Source: Pyrocephalus nanus
Lineage: Eukaryota > Chordata > Aves > Passeriformes > Tyrannidae
Direction of reading: 5' to 3'
Length of the DNA: 64,000 bases
Assembly (NCBI GenBank): GCA_038380795.1
Contig: CM076276.1
Location: forward strand, 15,328,001-15,392,000
Below are positions 34,479 to 43,283 of this stretch, piece after piece (the stretch's first letter is position 1; each line of letters starts with the position of its first letter). The notes beneath the pieces are model-generated. The model ran no database searches. It was not told the DNA's origin and saw only the letters and a program-made list of their open reading frames with translations. Position numbers and translations under genes: made by a program.

Positions 34479-34953
34479 ATTCCTACCTTAGGCTGCTGCT
34501 TTCCCTCTCAGACTGGCATCTCATTTTCTGGGAGACAAAGCTGAGAAGTGGTCACTTCCTGCTCACTGTGGGACCAAAACCAATTGGAAACCCCTAGAAG
34601 TGAAGATGTTTCCCTCTGGGGCATTTCCAACCTGCCTGTGGGGACCAAACTCTGCCAGAGCAGAGCCCCCACCGCCGTGTTTGTGGGATCAGACCTGAGC
34701 TTTGAGCAGACAGCCCCATCTCTCCCTGTCACCAGTTCCCAGTGTAGGACTGGTCTCCCAGTGCCTGCACAGTGGCCTGACCCCAGAGCTCCTCCTCACG
34801 TGGCCATTTGGGATTTTTCTGCGGGCCTTTGCTGCCACCAGGCGACGCTGCAGGAATTGCTCAGTGCAACGTTAATTGCTCGGTGCGTCCAGTGTCACCT
34901 GCAGCTCTCATTTCTGCTGGCTCTTTGTTTACAGCTTTTGGTTCCTTCCTGTT

Positions 34954-34959
34954 AATAAA
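34954..34959 (+). terminator. RAB26: RAB26 polyadenylation signal AATAAA
   Basis: Canonical AATAAA followed within 50 bases by T-rich and GT-rich sequence (attttttttac, ccgtggctgcagcggtgtttttattg), a normal cleavage context. Confidence 0.65.
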
Positions 34960-35092
34960 ATTTTTTTACAATCTCCGTGGCTGCAGCGGTGTTTTTATTG
35001 TCCAAACACAGCAACACAGAGCACTCAAACAGTTCACCTGCCTCGAACCCATCTGGATCCACATGGCTGAGCCACCAGGGGATTATGACCCA

Positions 35093-35281
35093 CTTTAAAT
35101 TGGATATTAGGGGAAATTTCCCCCAAAAAAGGATTGTCCAGGGCAGTGGTGGAGTCCCCATCCCTGGAGGGGTTTAAAAGCCCTGTGGATGTGGCACTTG
35201 GGGACATGGGGCAGTGGTGGCCCAGGCAACGGTTGGATTTGATCTTAAAGGCTTTTCCAACCTAAGTGACTCCAAGATTCC
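35093..35281 (+). mobile_element. CR1 LINE 3'-end fragment between the RAB26 and SNHG19 ends
   Basis: Plus CR1: 'ttggatattaggggaaatttc', 'cagtggtggagtccccatccctggaggggtttaaaagcc', 'gttggatttgatcttaaaggcttttccaacctaagtgac'. It fills most of the gap between the two convergent poly(A) sites. Confidence 0.9.
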
Positions 35282-35409
35282 AATGAAAGGGAGCTGGGCT
35301 GAGCTGCAGTTTATTTCAATACACCTGGTTTAAAGTTAGTCTGTGGTTTCCACATCACCCATGGAATTTCTGAATCACAGAAACAAAAGCCAAACAAGTC
35401 GTTGAAAAC

Positions 35410-35415
35410 TTTATT
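35410..35415 (-). terminator. SNHG19: SNHG19 polyadenylation signal
   Basis: TTTATT on the plus strand is AATAAA on the minus strand. It is the only canonical signal in the expected place and is followed on that strand by 'gttttcaacgacttgtttgg'. Confidence 0.6.
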
Positions 35416-35769
35416 AACCTAGATAAAGCTAAAAAACTGGTACAGCAGCAAAGAGTTTAATGATAAGGCTGGACTTGATCTGAGGCTGGGGCGAGAACAT
35501 GACTGCAATAATTTGTTATACTCCACACAACTAAGCAGAATTTAATTGAATTTAAATTCTCGATCTACACACCGTAGAGTTAAACGTGTAAATGCCTTCA
35601 GTTACCCACACTGTTGCACTCGGGGCATTCACCTGGAACTAACCCATGTGAGAAAGTCGAAGATTTCTTGTCCTCCAGCCCATTCTGCAGCCTCATCTTT
35701 GTGATTTAAGAGCAGCCCTGACCCCCCTGTTGTACAGCAGGGTTGTACAGCAGCGGTTTCTCCACTTAC

Positions 35770-35846
35770 CACAGGGCACACCCGCGTCTGACCGGCTGAG
35801 AGCCCCTGGAGCAGCCGCGGTCCGGGCACGGAGGTCCCGCCGAGCC
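35770..35846 (-). ncRNA. SNHG19: SNHG19 exon 2
   Basis: A 77-base exon between a pyrimidine-rich acceptor (ccttctcccctcag, ending at 35847) and a strong donor (GTG|gtaagt). Defined from splice signals only. Confidence 0.6.
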
Positions 35847-35913
35847 CTGAGGGGAGAAGGCAGCGCGTGAGGGGGGGTTCCGACCGCCCGGCCCGGCCCC
35901 GCCGCGCCTCCCG

Positions 35914-36007
35914 CGGGCCTCAGCCCTGGCTGCTCAGCAGGGGCCGCGGCCGCCCGCCGCCCTCAGACGAGGTGTCAGAAAGGTCAGTATGGATCATCAG
36001 CGGCCCG
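35914..36007 (-). ncRNA. SNORD60: SNORD60, box C/D snoRNA
   Basis: Box C/D guide RNA for 2'-O-methylation of 28S rRNA. On the minus strand, box C (CTGATGA) is at 36000-35994, box D' (CTGA) at 35966-35963 and box D (CTGA) at 35923-35920. The flanks CGGGCC (36007-36002) and GGCCCG (35919-35914) pair as the terminal stem. The guide TTTCTGACACCTC (35981-35969) is perfectly complementary to the 28S segment GAGGUGUCAGAAA. Counting five bases from D' selects the third base of that segment, a G. This agrees with the known SNORD60 target, human 28S G4340 (recalled, not looked up). Box C has C instead of a purine at its first position, and C' is degenerate. Length is about 94 against 83 in human. Confidence 0.85.
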
Positions 36008-36052
36008 CCCTCGTTACCATTCCCGTTTCGTTCCCTCCCCACCCGTCCTTAC

Positions 36053-36087
36053 CCGCTCCGGTCCCTCTCGCGTCTCCGCATGGAAAG
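36053..36087 (-). ncRNA. SNHG19: SNHG19 exon 1 with 5'-TOP-like start
   Basis: 35-base first exon from CTTTCC, 31 bases after the start of the TATA box, to donor GCGG|gtaagg. Exact start is inferred from the TATA spacing and the pyrimidine run. Confidence 0.6.
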
Positions 36088-36111
36088 AACTCACGAGGCC
36101 TCCTCGGCAGA

Positions 36112-36118
36112 TTTTATA
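36112..36118 (-). promoter_or_regulatory. SNHG19: TATA box of SNHG19
   Basis: TATAAAA on the minus strand, 31 bases before the pyrimidine-run start. It is the only TATA box in the divergent promoter and points away from TRAF7. Confidence 0.7.
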
Positions 36119-36440
36119 GCCTCCCCGGCGCCGCTATTGGTCAGGCTGCCCTGGGCGCACCCAATCGCCATCGGTTGGCGTGACCGCCGCCCCGCCCCTC
36201 CCGGTTCTCATTGGCCGCCGAGCTCCCCCGCGCCAATGGCGGCGCGCGGCGCAGCGTGGCCCGAGGCGGTGGTCGCCGCCGCCTGATTGGCTGCCGCGGG
36301 AGGCCGGGCCGAGCCAGTGGCGGCGGCGGTTGTAGCGCGGAGCGCCCACGCCGCGGGGGCCGCCGGGAGTTGTGGTTCGGTGTGAGTGCCTGCGCGTGCG
36401 GCGGGCGGCACGAGGGACTACAAGTCCCGAGGAGCGGCGC
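36119..36440. promoter_or_regulatory. Divergent SNHG19/TRAF7 CpG-island promoter
   Basis: About 320 CpG-dense bases between the two starts. Five CCAAT boxes (NF-Y type) are visible: attgg at 36136, 36210 and 36286, and ccaat at 36161 and 36233. SP/GC boxes lie near 36186-36200. Two ZNF143-like sites face each other at the TRAF7 end: 36362-36382 (reverse, ACCACAACTCCCGGC) and 36417-36431 (forward, ACTACAAGTCCCGAG). No TATA box serves TRAF7, as expected for a housekeeping gene. Confidence 0.75.
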
Positions 36441-36532
36441 GCGCGGCGGGTCCGGGCCGGGCGGCAGCGGAGCAGGCCCGGCCGCGATGTGCCGGCTCCG
36501 GGCACCGACGCTGCGGCCGCCGCCGCTCCCAG
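36433..36532 (+). other. TRAF7: TRAF7 non-coding exon 1 (start approximate)
   Basis: CpG-rich leader exon ending CCCAG|gtacgg at 36532. The 5' limit is inferred to lie just after the ZNF143-type site. It contains an ATG at 36487 that would open a short upstream frame after splicing. The true start codon is in exon 2. Confidence 0.6.
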
Positions 36533-37445
36533 GTACGGCGGGACGGGGGGGCCGGGCGGGACGGGCCCCACGGGGGGAACGGCTGAGGAGTGCCCGCGGG
36601 GCTCCCGGCGCTGCCCCGTGCCCGCCGCCCGGTCCCGGCGCCGGGCGGTGCGTTCGGCGGTGCCGGCGGGCCCGTGCGGGCGCTCGGAGGGGCTCCAGCG
36701 GCGTGTCCGCTGTTCGGTGCCGGTGGATCCCGCCCGTGCCCTGCTCTCCGCCCCGTGTGCCCTCCCGGTGCGTTTCCCGGATCTCATCGCAGGTTCTGCC
36801 CAGTTTTGCCTTTTTCTGCCCCGATTTGCCCTTTTCTGCCCCGTTCCTTGCCCGCCCCCGTCCCGTGTCGCTGCCTGTCCTCCGCTGCCCTCGCCGTGCC
36901 CTCCCGCTGTTCCGGATGGGGTGTTTGGGGCGTTGCTGTGTTCCTTGCCGGGGGTGCTGCGGGTCCTGCTCCCGGGACAGGCTCTGCCCCCGCTCCCGCT
37001 GGATCCTGGCGGTGCCAGGGTGTGCACGGCAGCCCGGAGTGCGGGTTCGATTGGGTCCAGATGCTTGAGAGCCCTGTGGGGTCAAAGACGAGGACTGGGG
37101 TGCTGCCCGAGGCTCGCTGAGTGTGAGAGGAGCTGGGGCAGGAGTTACCCAGGCTCTGTGTGTCCGGGCTGTTGTCCCTGCCAGGGCCAGGCTGTGTTAA
37201 GAACTGTGGCCTGGCAGTTATTTTTTCCACTTTGACAGAGTTGCTTTGACTTTGTTTCAATCCCAGCGCTCTAATTTTGCCTCCCTGTGTGTTTCCCTCC
37301 TAGCAATGTGTTCTCAGCCTGGACAAAGCTGTTGGGTTCCTCTGAGCAGCTGCTGCATTGTCTGAGTGTTAGTGTGACAGGATCTCAGCTTGTGGGCTGT
37401 GGACTGAATGATGGTTCTGGAAAGCCCTGGCTGAGTAATGAGACC

Positions 37446-37672
37446 ACAGAATCCCAGAATCACTGAGGTTGGAAAAACCCCTGGAGTCCCCCCTGTGCCT
37501 GATCCCCTCCTTGTCCCCCAGCCCAGAGCACTGAGTGCCACATCCAGTCAGTCCTTCCTTGGACACCTCCAGGGGTGGGGACTCCACCACCTCCCTGGGC
37601 AGCCCCTGCCAATGTCTGACCACCCTTGCCATGAAGAAATTCCTCCTGATGTCAAACCTGAACCTACCCTGA
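37446..37672 (-). mobile_element. CR1 LINE fragment
   Basis: Reverse CR1: 'cagaatcccagaatcactgaggttggaaaaacccctggagtc', 'ggacacctccaggggtggggactccaccacctccctgggcagcc', 'ccatgaagaaattcctcctgatgtcaaacctgaacc'. Confidence 0.9.
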
Positions 37673-39369
37673 CGAGGGAAATTTGGGATTTCCTAAGGTC
37701 ATGCAGGAAGCTGTAGGAGCAGGGAGCTGTCCACACTCTGCTGGTGTCCCCCCAGGGCACTGCTGTCTCAAGCAGGGAAGGGGCAGTGAATCCAACCAGA
37801 AGTCTTGGGTGTTGGGGTTTGATCCGGATGTTGGGGTTTGATCCCTGTGCAGGTGAGACTTCCCTGAGGGAAGGAACGATTTTTCCACCCTGAGGGAGGG
37901 TCAGTTTTACCCAGTGGCTTTGGAGTTTCCTGTCAGGAAACGCTGGTAACTTCACTGGTTAACAGCCCAACAGGAACTTTCAGGATATTGATTGAACCCA
38001 AGGGGGAAAAACCCCAATCCATCGTTTCCAGGCAGTTCTGTTCCCTGATCCGAGGGATCCCTGGGGGATCCCGGCCGCTCTGCAGAGTGAGCCCACACCT
38101 GCCTATTCCTGTGGCAGCACAGCCTGCAAGGGCCTTCAGGCACCTGTGGAGCACCAGATGGAAGTTTGTGCCCCCTGGCTGGAGCCTTTGTGCAGGCAAA
38201 CATTCCCTTCCTGCTGCCGGAGCCGTGGGGACTCCCCCGGGCTCTGGGGAGTCACTGAGCACCCAGTGCTGGAGCTGGAACCAGCTCTGCCCTGCCAGGA
38301 GCTCCTGCTGAGCAGCTCTGGGGCTGAACTCTGTAGCCTCGGCTGGGGTTCAGCCATCGGTCACCTCCTGGGCTGAGCGTTCCCCTCTTCCGTGGGACCT
38401 TCCAAGCCCTGCTGGCCATGACTGTGGGATTTCCTGGGGTGTGACCGTACCAGTCTCACAGGTTGTCCCAGCCAAGCCCAGCTCCACCAGGAGAAAGGCA
38501 CTGGAGAGAAAATCCATCGTGGTTTCCCTACCTCAGCTCTTGGGCTCCGTGGACGGGTTCAGCCTGTCAGAACTCATCCCTCCCGGTTTGTATTCCCTTC
38601 CTCAGCCCTCCCCTGCCTGTGACCCTTTGCCTTGGGCATGGTGAGGGACACCCTGGCACATGCCCTCATCCATGGCTTGGAGCAGGGGATGTGGTGGCAG
38701 CTGGGACAAGGAAGGAGGTGGCTGGCTGGTTGCTCACAGGGGTGTGTGTCACCCTTCTTTGGAGCTCAGCAAGTCCCCCCGGAGCCCAGGGCAGCAGCAC
38801 CCCAAATTACACATTTAGGCTGCTCCTGCTCTGCCTTTAGCACAGTCCAAGCTCGGAGTTTCATCAGAGTTTCATCAGCTTTTAATGAGGTGTCCTGGGG
38901 GTTGAGATTGGGCGGTCCTGCTCCTGAGAGACCCTCAGCTGGGGGGGTGGGTGTCTTGGCAGTAGGAGTCCCCCACTGTCAGTGCCTGTATTTTGGGTGA
39001 GTCCTGCTCCCCAGCTCAGCCTTTGTGGTGACTCTGGGATTCCCCTGGATTGTCTCTCCGAGCAAAGACCGTGTTGCTGTTTGATATTCAGAGTTCTGAA
39101 TAGTTTGGGAACTATCTAAAGAGGGAGAGGAACCCAAACTCCCCTGAAAGCGAGCGATGGACTGTCCTGTCCCTGGAGCTTTCTGGGATTGGGGGAATAG
39201 ATCCGTGTGTGCTCGAGAGGGTTGTTTTTCCTGCACTAAGCTGAACCAGGGAGCATTCCCAGAGCAGCCGGGCAAAGCTGGGAGGCAGCGTGGAGATTGG
39301 CTGAGCTGTGGGATTTTCCAGCTGGATTTACATCTCGCCCACTGCTCCGCATGCCTTTGTGTTTACATC

Positions 39370-39478
39370 ACTGGGGAGCGATGCACACACGCACACAGAT
39401 AGCGGGAGGGCCGAGCACGGCTCGGGATCGGGGCATGGAGGCGCCTGGCCGGGCTCTGCCGCTCCGGGCTGGCCGAGG
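39370..39478 (+). other. Candidate alternative first exon of TRAF7
   Basis: A locally CpG-rich stretch in intron 1 ends at a strong donor (GAG|gtgagtg at 39479). Its ATG at 39435 reads MEAPGRALPLRAGR but hits a stop five codons after joining exon 2, so it could only be a leader. It is supported by sequence signals alone. Confidence 0.25.
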
Positions 39479-42020
39479 GTGAGTGTCCCCCACAGAGCTG
39501 ACTGCTCCGGGGGTGGGGGTCAGCCCATCCCCAGCGCTCCCTGGGAAGCTGCTCTGCTTTAGCCGGCACAGCAGGGAGGGAGGAACTGCTTCCATCCCTT
39601 AGTGCAGAGCTGGGATCCAGCACCAGTTTGGAAGGGGGTACCTGTGGCCTGTCCAACAGCCAGAGCCCTGCTGTGCTGGTTTTATGATCCTTCAGGGTGA
39701 CCTTTGCAAGGAGGTGGAACTCTTGGTTACAGCAACTCAGCAAGTGTGTTCTGGGGCTGTTCCTGGTGGTTTCGGGGCTGGGAAGTCCTCGGTTTTCCTC
39801 AGGCAGAGTTGTGAGCACGGAACCCAAGTCTGTGAGGAGAGGCCGTGTCCAGGTGCCTCCCCTTTGTATCCAAAGTCACCGTGGGGCAGTGATTTAAATC
39901 CGTGGTGTTTGGGGGCCGTGGGACACTGAACAGTGCTGCTGTCTCAAAGCTGTCCGTAGGTTTGCCATGGTGGAAGTGTCCACAGCCACTCATTCCTTTC
40001 GGAATCCAAGATGCAGCACTCATTTCTCTCAGGGTCACAGTTTGATCAGTGAGTGTTGGTGTCTACCTTGTGCCTCCTGCTTGTTCTCAGTGGCAAAGTC
40101 CAAGGCAACCGTACAAAAAAAAGAGCAGGTAACTGGAATTTGCTGGGTTATTTTTCTTTGAGAAGGTGCTGATGCATTTCAGTGTGATCTTTGAAGTGCT
40201 CCAATTGCACCCAGAGGGCAGGAGTGTGTCATGGAGTTTCAAAGCTTTGGAGGATGTTGGGGGGGGAGCAGGGGGTGGAAGTGATACTCTGTGCTTTTTG
40301 ATTCATGCTTATGGGCTCAGGTTTCTTATTACTTTAATCTGGAAGAATCCCATAAAGTGATGGGGTGGTTACAGCTTTGCAGACGAGTGCAGTGCAGCCA
40401 GTAAGGCCAAGCAGCTGGAAGAGGCCTCAGTGGTGGCACAGGAATCGAGGAATGAAGGAGAGGAGGAGCTGTGACTGCCTTGGCTCTAGCAGGGCTCCAG
40501 GAGAGGAGGATCCAGGTGAGACAAACGTTCCTCTGGCTCCCTTGGGAGAACAGAGGCTGAACCTCTCCCTACCCCAGATTTGCTGCTGACCTGCCGTGTC
40601 TTAGAGGCTTTTTAGATGAGTTGCAAGCCCCTCTATCGACCAGGTTTGCAGCAACAGGGCCTGAGCCAGCCCACAGAACCCTGTGGGGTCTTGGTCTCTG
40701 TCATCAAGGCTGAGGAGCAGCAGTGAGCACCAGTTGAGGTGTGAGTGGTGTGACTATTCTCAGCTTTTAAAGCCTGATAATTCTTACCAAGATCTGCCTT
40801 GCACAGAGATGACCATTTCCTCCCAGAGGACTGAGATTTTTGCCTTAGAGGGGGAGGATGTTGTTGGTCTGGCGGCTTGGTTGGAGTTTTATTCATTTTC
40901 CTTAACCAAATGCCCAATTTAACAATGTGATGGTGTCTGAGTGGGCCTGTTCTTTGAGGGAGGACGTGGAAGAGCACAAGCTGTGAAAGGCACAGCACAA
41001 AGCTGCAGCATTAGGGCCAACTTTTAAAGCACCTTTTGATGCCAGGCTTTGTGTGGAGGAGCTCTGGACGTGCCTGTTCCTGCCAGCCTGGCTGCCCAGC
41101 AGTGGCTGTGCAGCTGCTGAGCCCAGACACAGCAATTTCGGTTGGAGGGGTCAGAACTACCGAGCCCTGGTCTGCATAACAAAAATGGGGTAGTAGGTGG
41201 GTGCTTCTAGGTTACCAAAAATGGAAGTAAAGCTTCAAATGTAGCTTTTGTGTCATGGAACAGTATTGAACATTGGCTTCTGTTCTTCCTTTTAACTTCA
41301 TTTTTTTGGGGGGCAGGGGAAAAATGAGATGCTTTGTTCCACCAGAGCAATCACTTTTCATCCAGTTTATGGGCACATTTGAAAGCTACTGCTTCAGGTT
41401 TTAATATGAAGTATATTACCAAAAAAATCTTCTATGCCAAGGAGTCGTTGTCCGTTAGGAAAAGCAGCATAGGACATGATTTCCCATCCTGAGCCCCATT
41501 AGCTCACAGGCATGGCCACGTTCAAGCAGCTGCTGAATGTGCCCTCGCAGCCCTGCAGTCAGTGGAAGCGCTGGTAAAAGCAGCAGCAATTAAAAATACC
41601 AGTTTTATTTTTATTGATGACATCTCGGTACAATTTTGGTCTCAGGAAAGTTTGTGTGACTTATAAGAAAAACTTCTGAACGATACAAAGCCTGTTCCAC
41701 AGAACCCAGCATGCACCAGACAGAGGTGCCACTGGTCAGAAGAGCTGAGTGCCACCTGCAAACGTGGTGATTTCACTGCTTGCTTTGATTCAACATCTTC
41801 ATCTGTGACCTGGAAGGAGCTGACTCGGCAGTGGTTCTGAGGGAGCCCTGGTTTAGTCTTCCCTAACCTGAGGAGGGACCAGTGGGCTCCACCCTCTGCT
41901 TCCTGTCTGGTGACTGAGAGGTGTCTATCTCAGGATCTGGGGTAGCTCAGCATTCTGAGGCTGTGTTTTACCAGTCAGACCAGATGCTGATAGTTCTCGT
42001 CACCACGAGATACTGGTAGT

Positions 42021-42105
42021 CACAGAAGAGTTAATTAGAGTTGGAAGGGACCTCTGGAGACCATCTAGTCCAACTCCCTGGCAAGGCAGGGTCACCTAGA
42101 GCAGG
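42021..42105 (-). mobile_element. CR1 3'-end remnant
   Basis: 'cacagaagagttaattagagttggaagggacctctggagaccatctagtccaactcc' matches the reverse CR1 terminus of another subfamily from most copies here (agttggaagggacc form). Confidence 0.75.
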
Positions 42106-43193
42106 TAACCGTGTTCTTTAAGCCCTGTTGATGCAGCTCACAGGCTCTTTTGGGTGCTATTTCCACCACACTTACCAGGGAAGCCAGTGGGACTGTCCCC
42201 AGGCTGTCTCTGGGATTTGAGGTGTTCCCTTGCTGGTTGCTGTGAGCCACTAAGAACCAGTTCACAGAATGTGTGAGCAACACCTCGGTCCTGCAGAAGG
42301 ATATACTGGATATACTGGCCCTGTGACCTGCCCCAGAGGAGCCCTGGGTGTGTGAGAGCTTGGGATACAGAGAAAGGGGGTGTAGCCCCCAAACCCACCC
42401 CCTGCTCTCGGCACCCCGTGCCTTCCCCTTGTCCCGTGGAGCTGGGCTGTGGGAGCTTCTCTCAGTATTTCCCTGGGGATGTGCCAGTACCCTCCAGGAT
42501 GTGTAACCCCTCTCGTCCTGACTGTGGTGTTGTAAGAGGAACAGGAGCTCTTACGCCGTAAATACCCGGGCTGTGAGATAAGGAAGTTCACCTCACCCAG
42601 GGGCTGTTCCAGCCGGAGCAGGATAACCCATGCCTGTCTTTCCTGCTGGCAAGCACTCCTGCTGAGGATGATTTTGCTGCTCTAGTGGTTTCCTTGGGGG
42701 TGAATAACCTTGGAGAGGGCTTCAATGGAGAGAGGAAGGGGAGGGGGGAAGAAGAACCAGCAGATGTAGGACACGCTGAGCGTCACAGGCTGGCGGTTGC
42801 GTAAGGCAAAGAAGGCTCTTGCTGGTGTCTTGGCCAGGAGGTGCTGTGGGACATTTCAGCTGCCAGTCATGGCACATGGCACCTGCAGGACCCACTGCCG
42901 TGCCCCTGGCTCACCTGGAGAGCAGCCAGAGCACAAGCCCCAGCAGTGCCCTGGTGCCTGCAGAGGTGGGGTTCCTGTGCTGGGAACTGGCTCTCCATCA
43001 GGACCGGGCAGGTTTCGTGATGGTTGTGAAGGATGAGATACTCTGCTGCCCCTTCTCCTCATGCCATGTCCCCCCTTCAAAGCCTTGGCCTTTGTGCTTG
43101 GTTGTAAGGATCTTCTGCAGAGTGTTGGGAATAACTGTGTGTGCTCTGGGGGCAGAGGGAAGGCAGATGCCACCAGACCCCTCTTCAGCATGG

Positions 43194-43283
43194 CCAGCGC
43201 TTCCCTGCCCGTGGCAGGGCGTGGAACTGAGTGACCTTTAATGTCCCTTCCAACTCAAACCATTCCAGGACTCTGTGATTAGC
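43194..43283 (+). mobile_element. CR1 3'-end remnant
   Basis: Plus CR1: 'tgcccgtggcagggcgtggaactgagtgacctttaatgtcccttccaactcaaaccattccaggactctgtgatt'. Confidence 0.82.

Larger units (their letters stand above)
32496..34975 (+). other. RAB26: RAB26 3'UTR
   Basis: No coding exon follows the stop until the AATAAA at 34954, so I infer a UTR of about 2.5 kb. It carries a CAG run, a long T tract and a 17-bp duplication, listed separately. Cleavage probably lies 15-30 bases after the signal. Earlier alternative poly(A) sites cannot be excluded, although I see no other canonical AATAAA on this strand in the interval. Confidence 0.55.
35390..36087 (-). ncRNA. SNHG19: SNHG19-like snoRNA host gene
   Basis: Non-coding host transcript read on the minus strand, divergent from TRAF7, the same position and orientation as human SNHG19. 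A TATA box at 36112-36118 places the start near 36087 within CTTTCC, a 5'-TOP-like run typical of snoRNA hosts. Exon 1 (36087-36053) ends at donor gtaagg. Intron 1 (36052-35847) holds SNORD60 and ends in a good acceptor (ccttctcccctcag). Exon 2 (35846-35770) ends at a consensus donor, gtaagt at 35769-35764. The last acceptor is not resolved; one candidate is near 35637. A minus AATAAA at 35415-35410 gives the 3' end. No long reading frame is present. The symbol is assigned by position and by the hosted snoRNA; host exons are not normally conserved. Confidence 0.7.

Noticed and set aside
37041..37052. GGTTCGATT resembling a tRNA B box
   Set aside because: The consensus breaks after GGTTCGAT, and there is no A box or acceptor stem at the right distance.
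36134..37085. Two overlapping minus-strand frames of about 300 residues across the TRAF7 promoter
   Set aside because: Arg/Gly/Pro-rich translation in several frames at once is typical of CpG islands. The real minus-strand unit here is the non-coding host gene.
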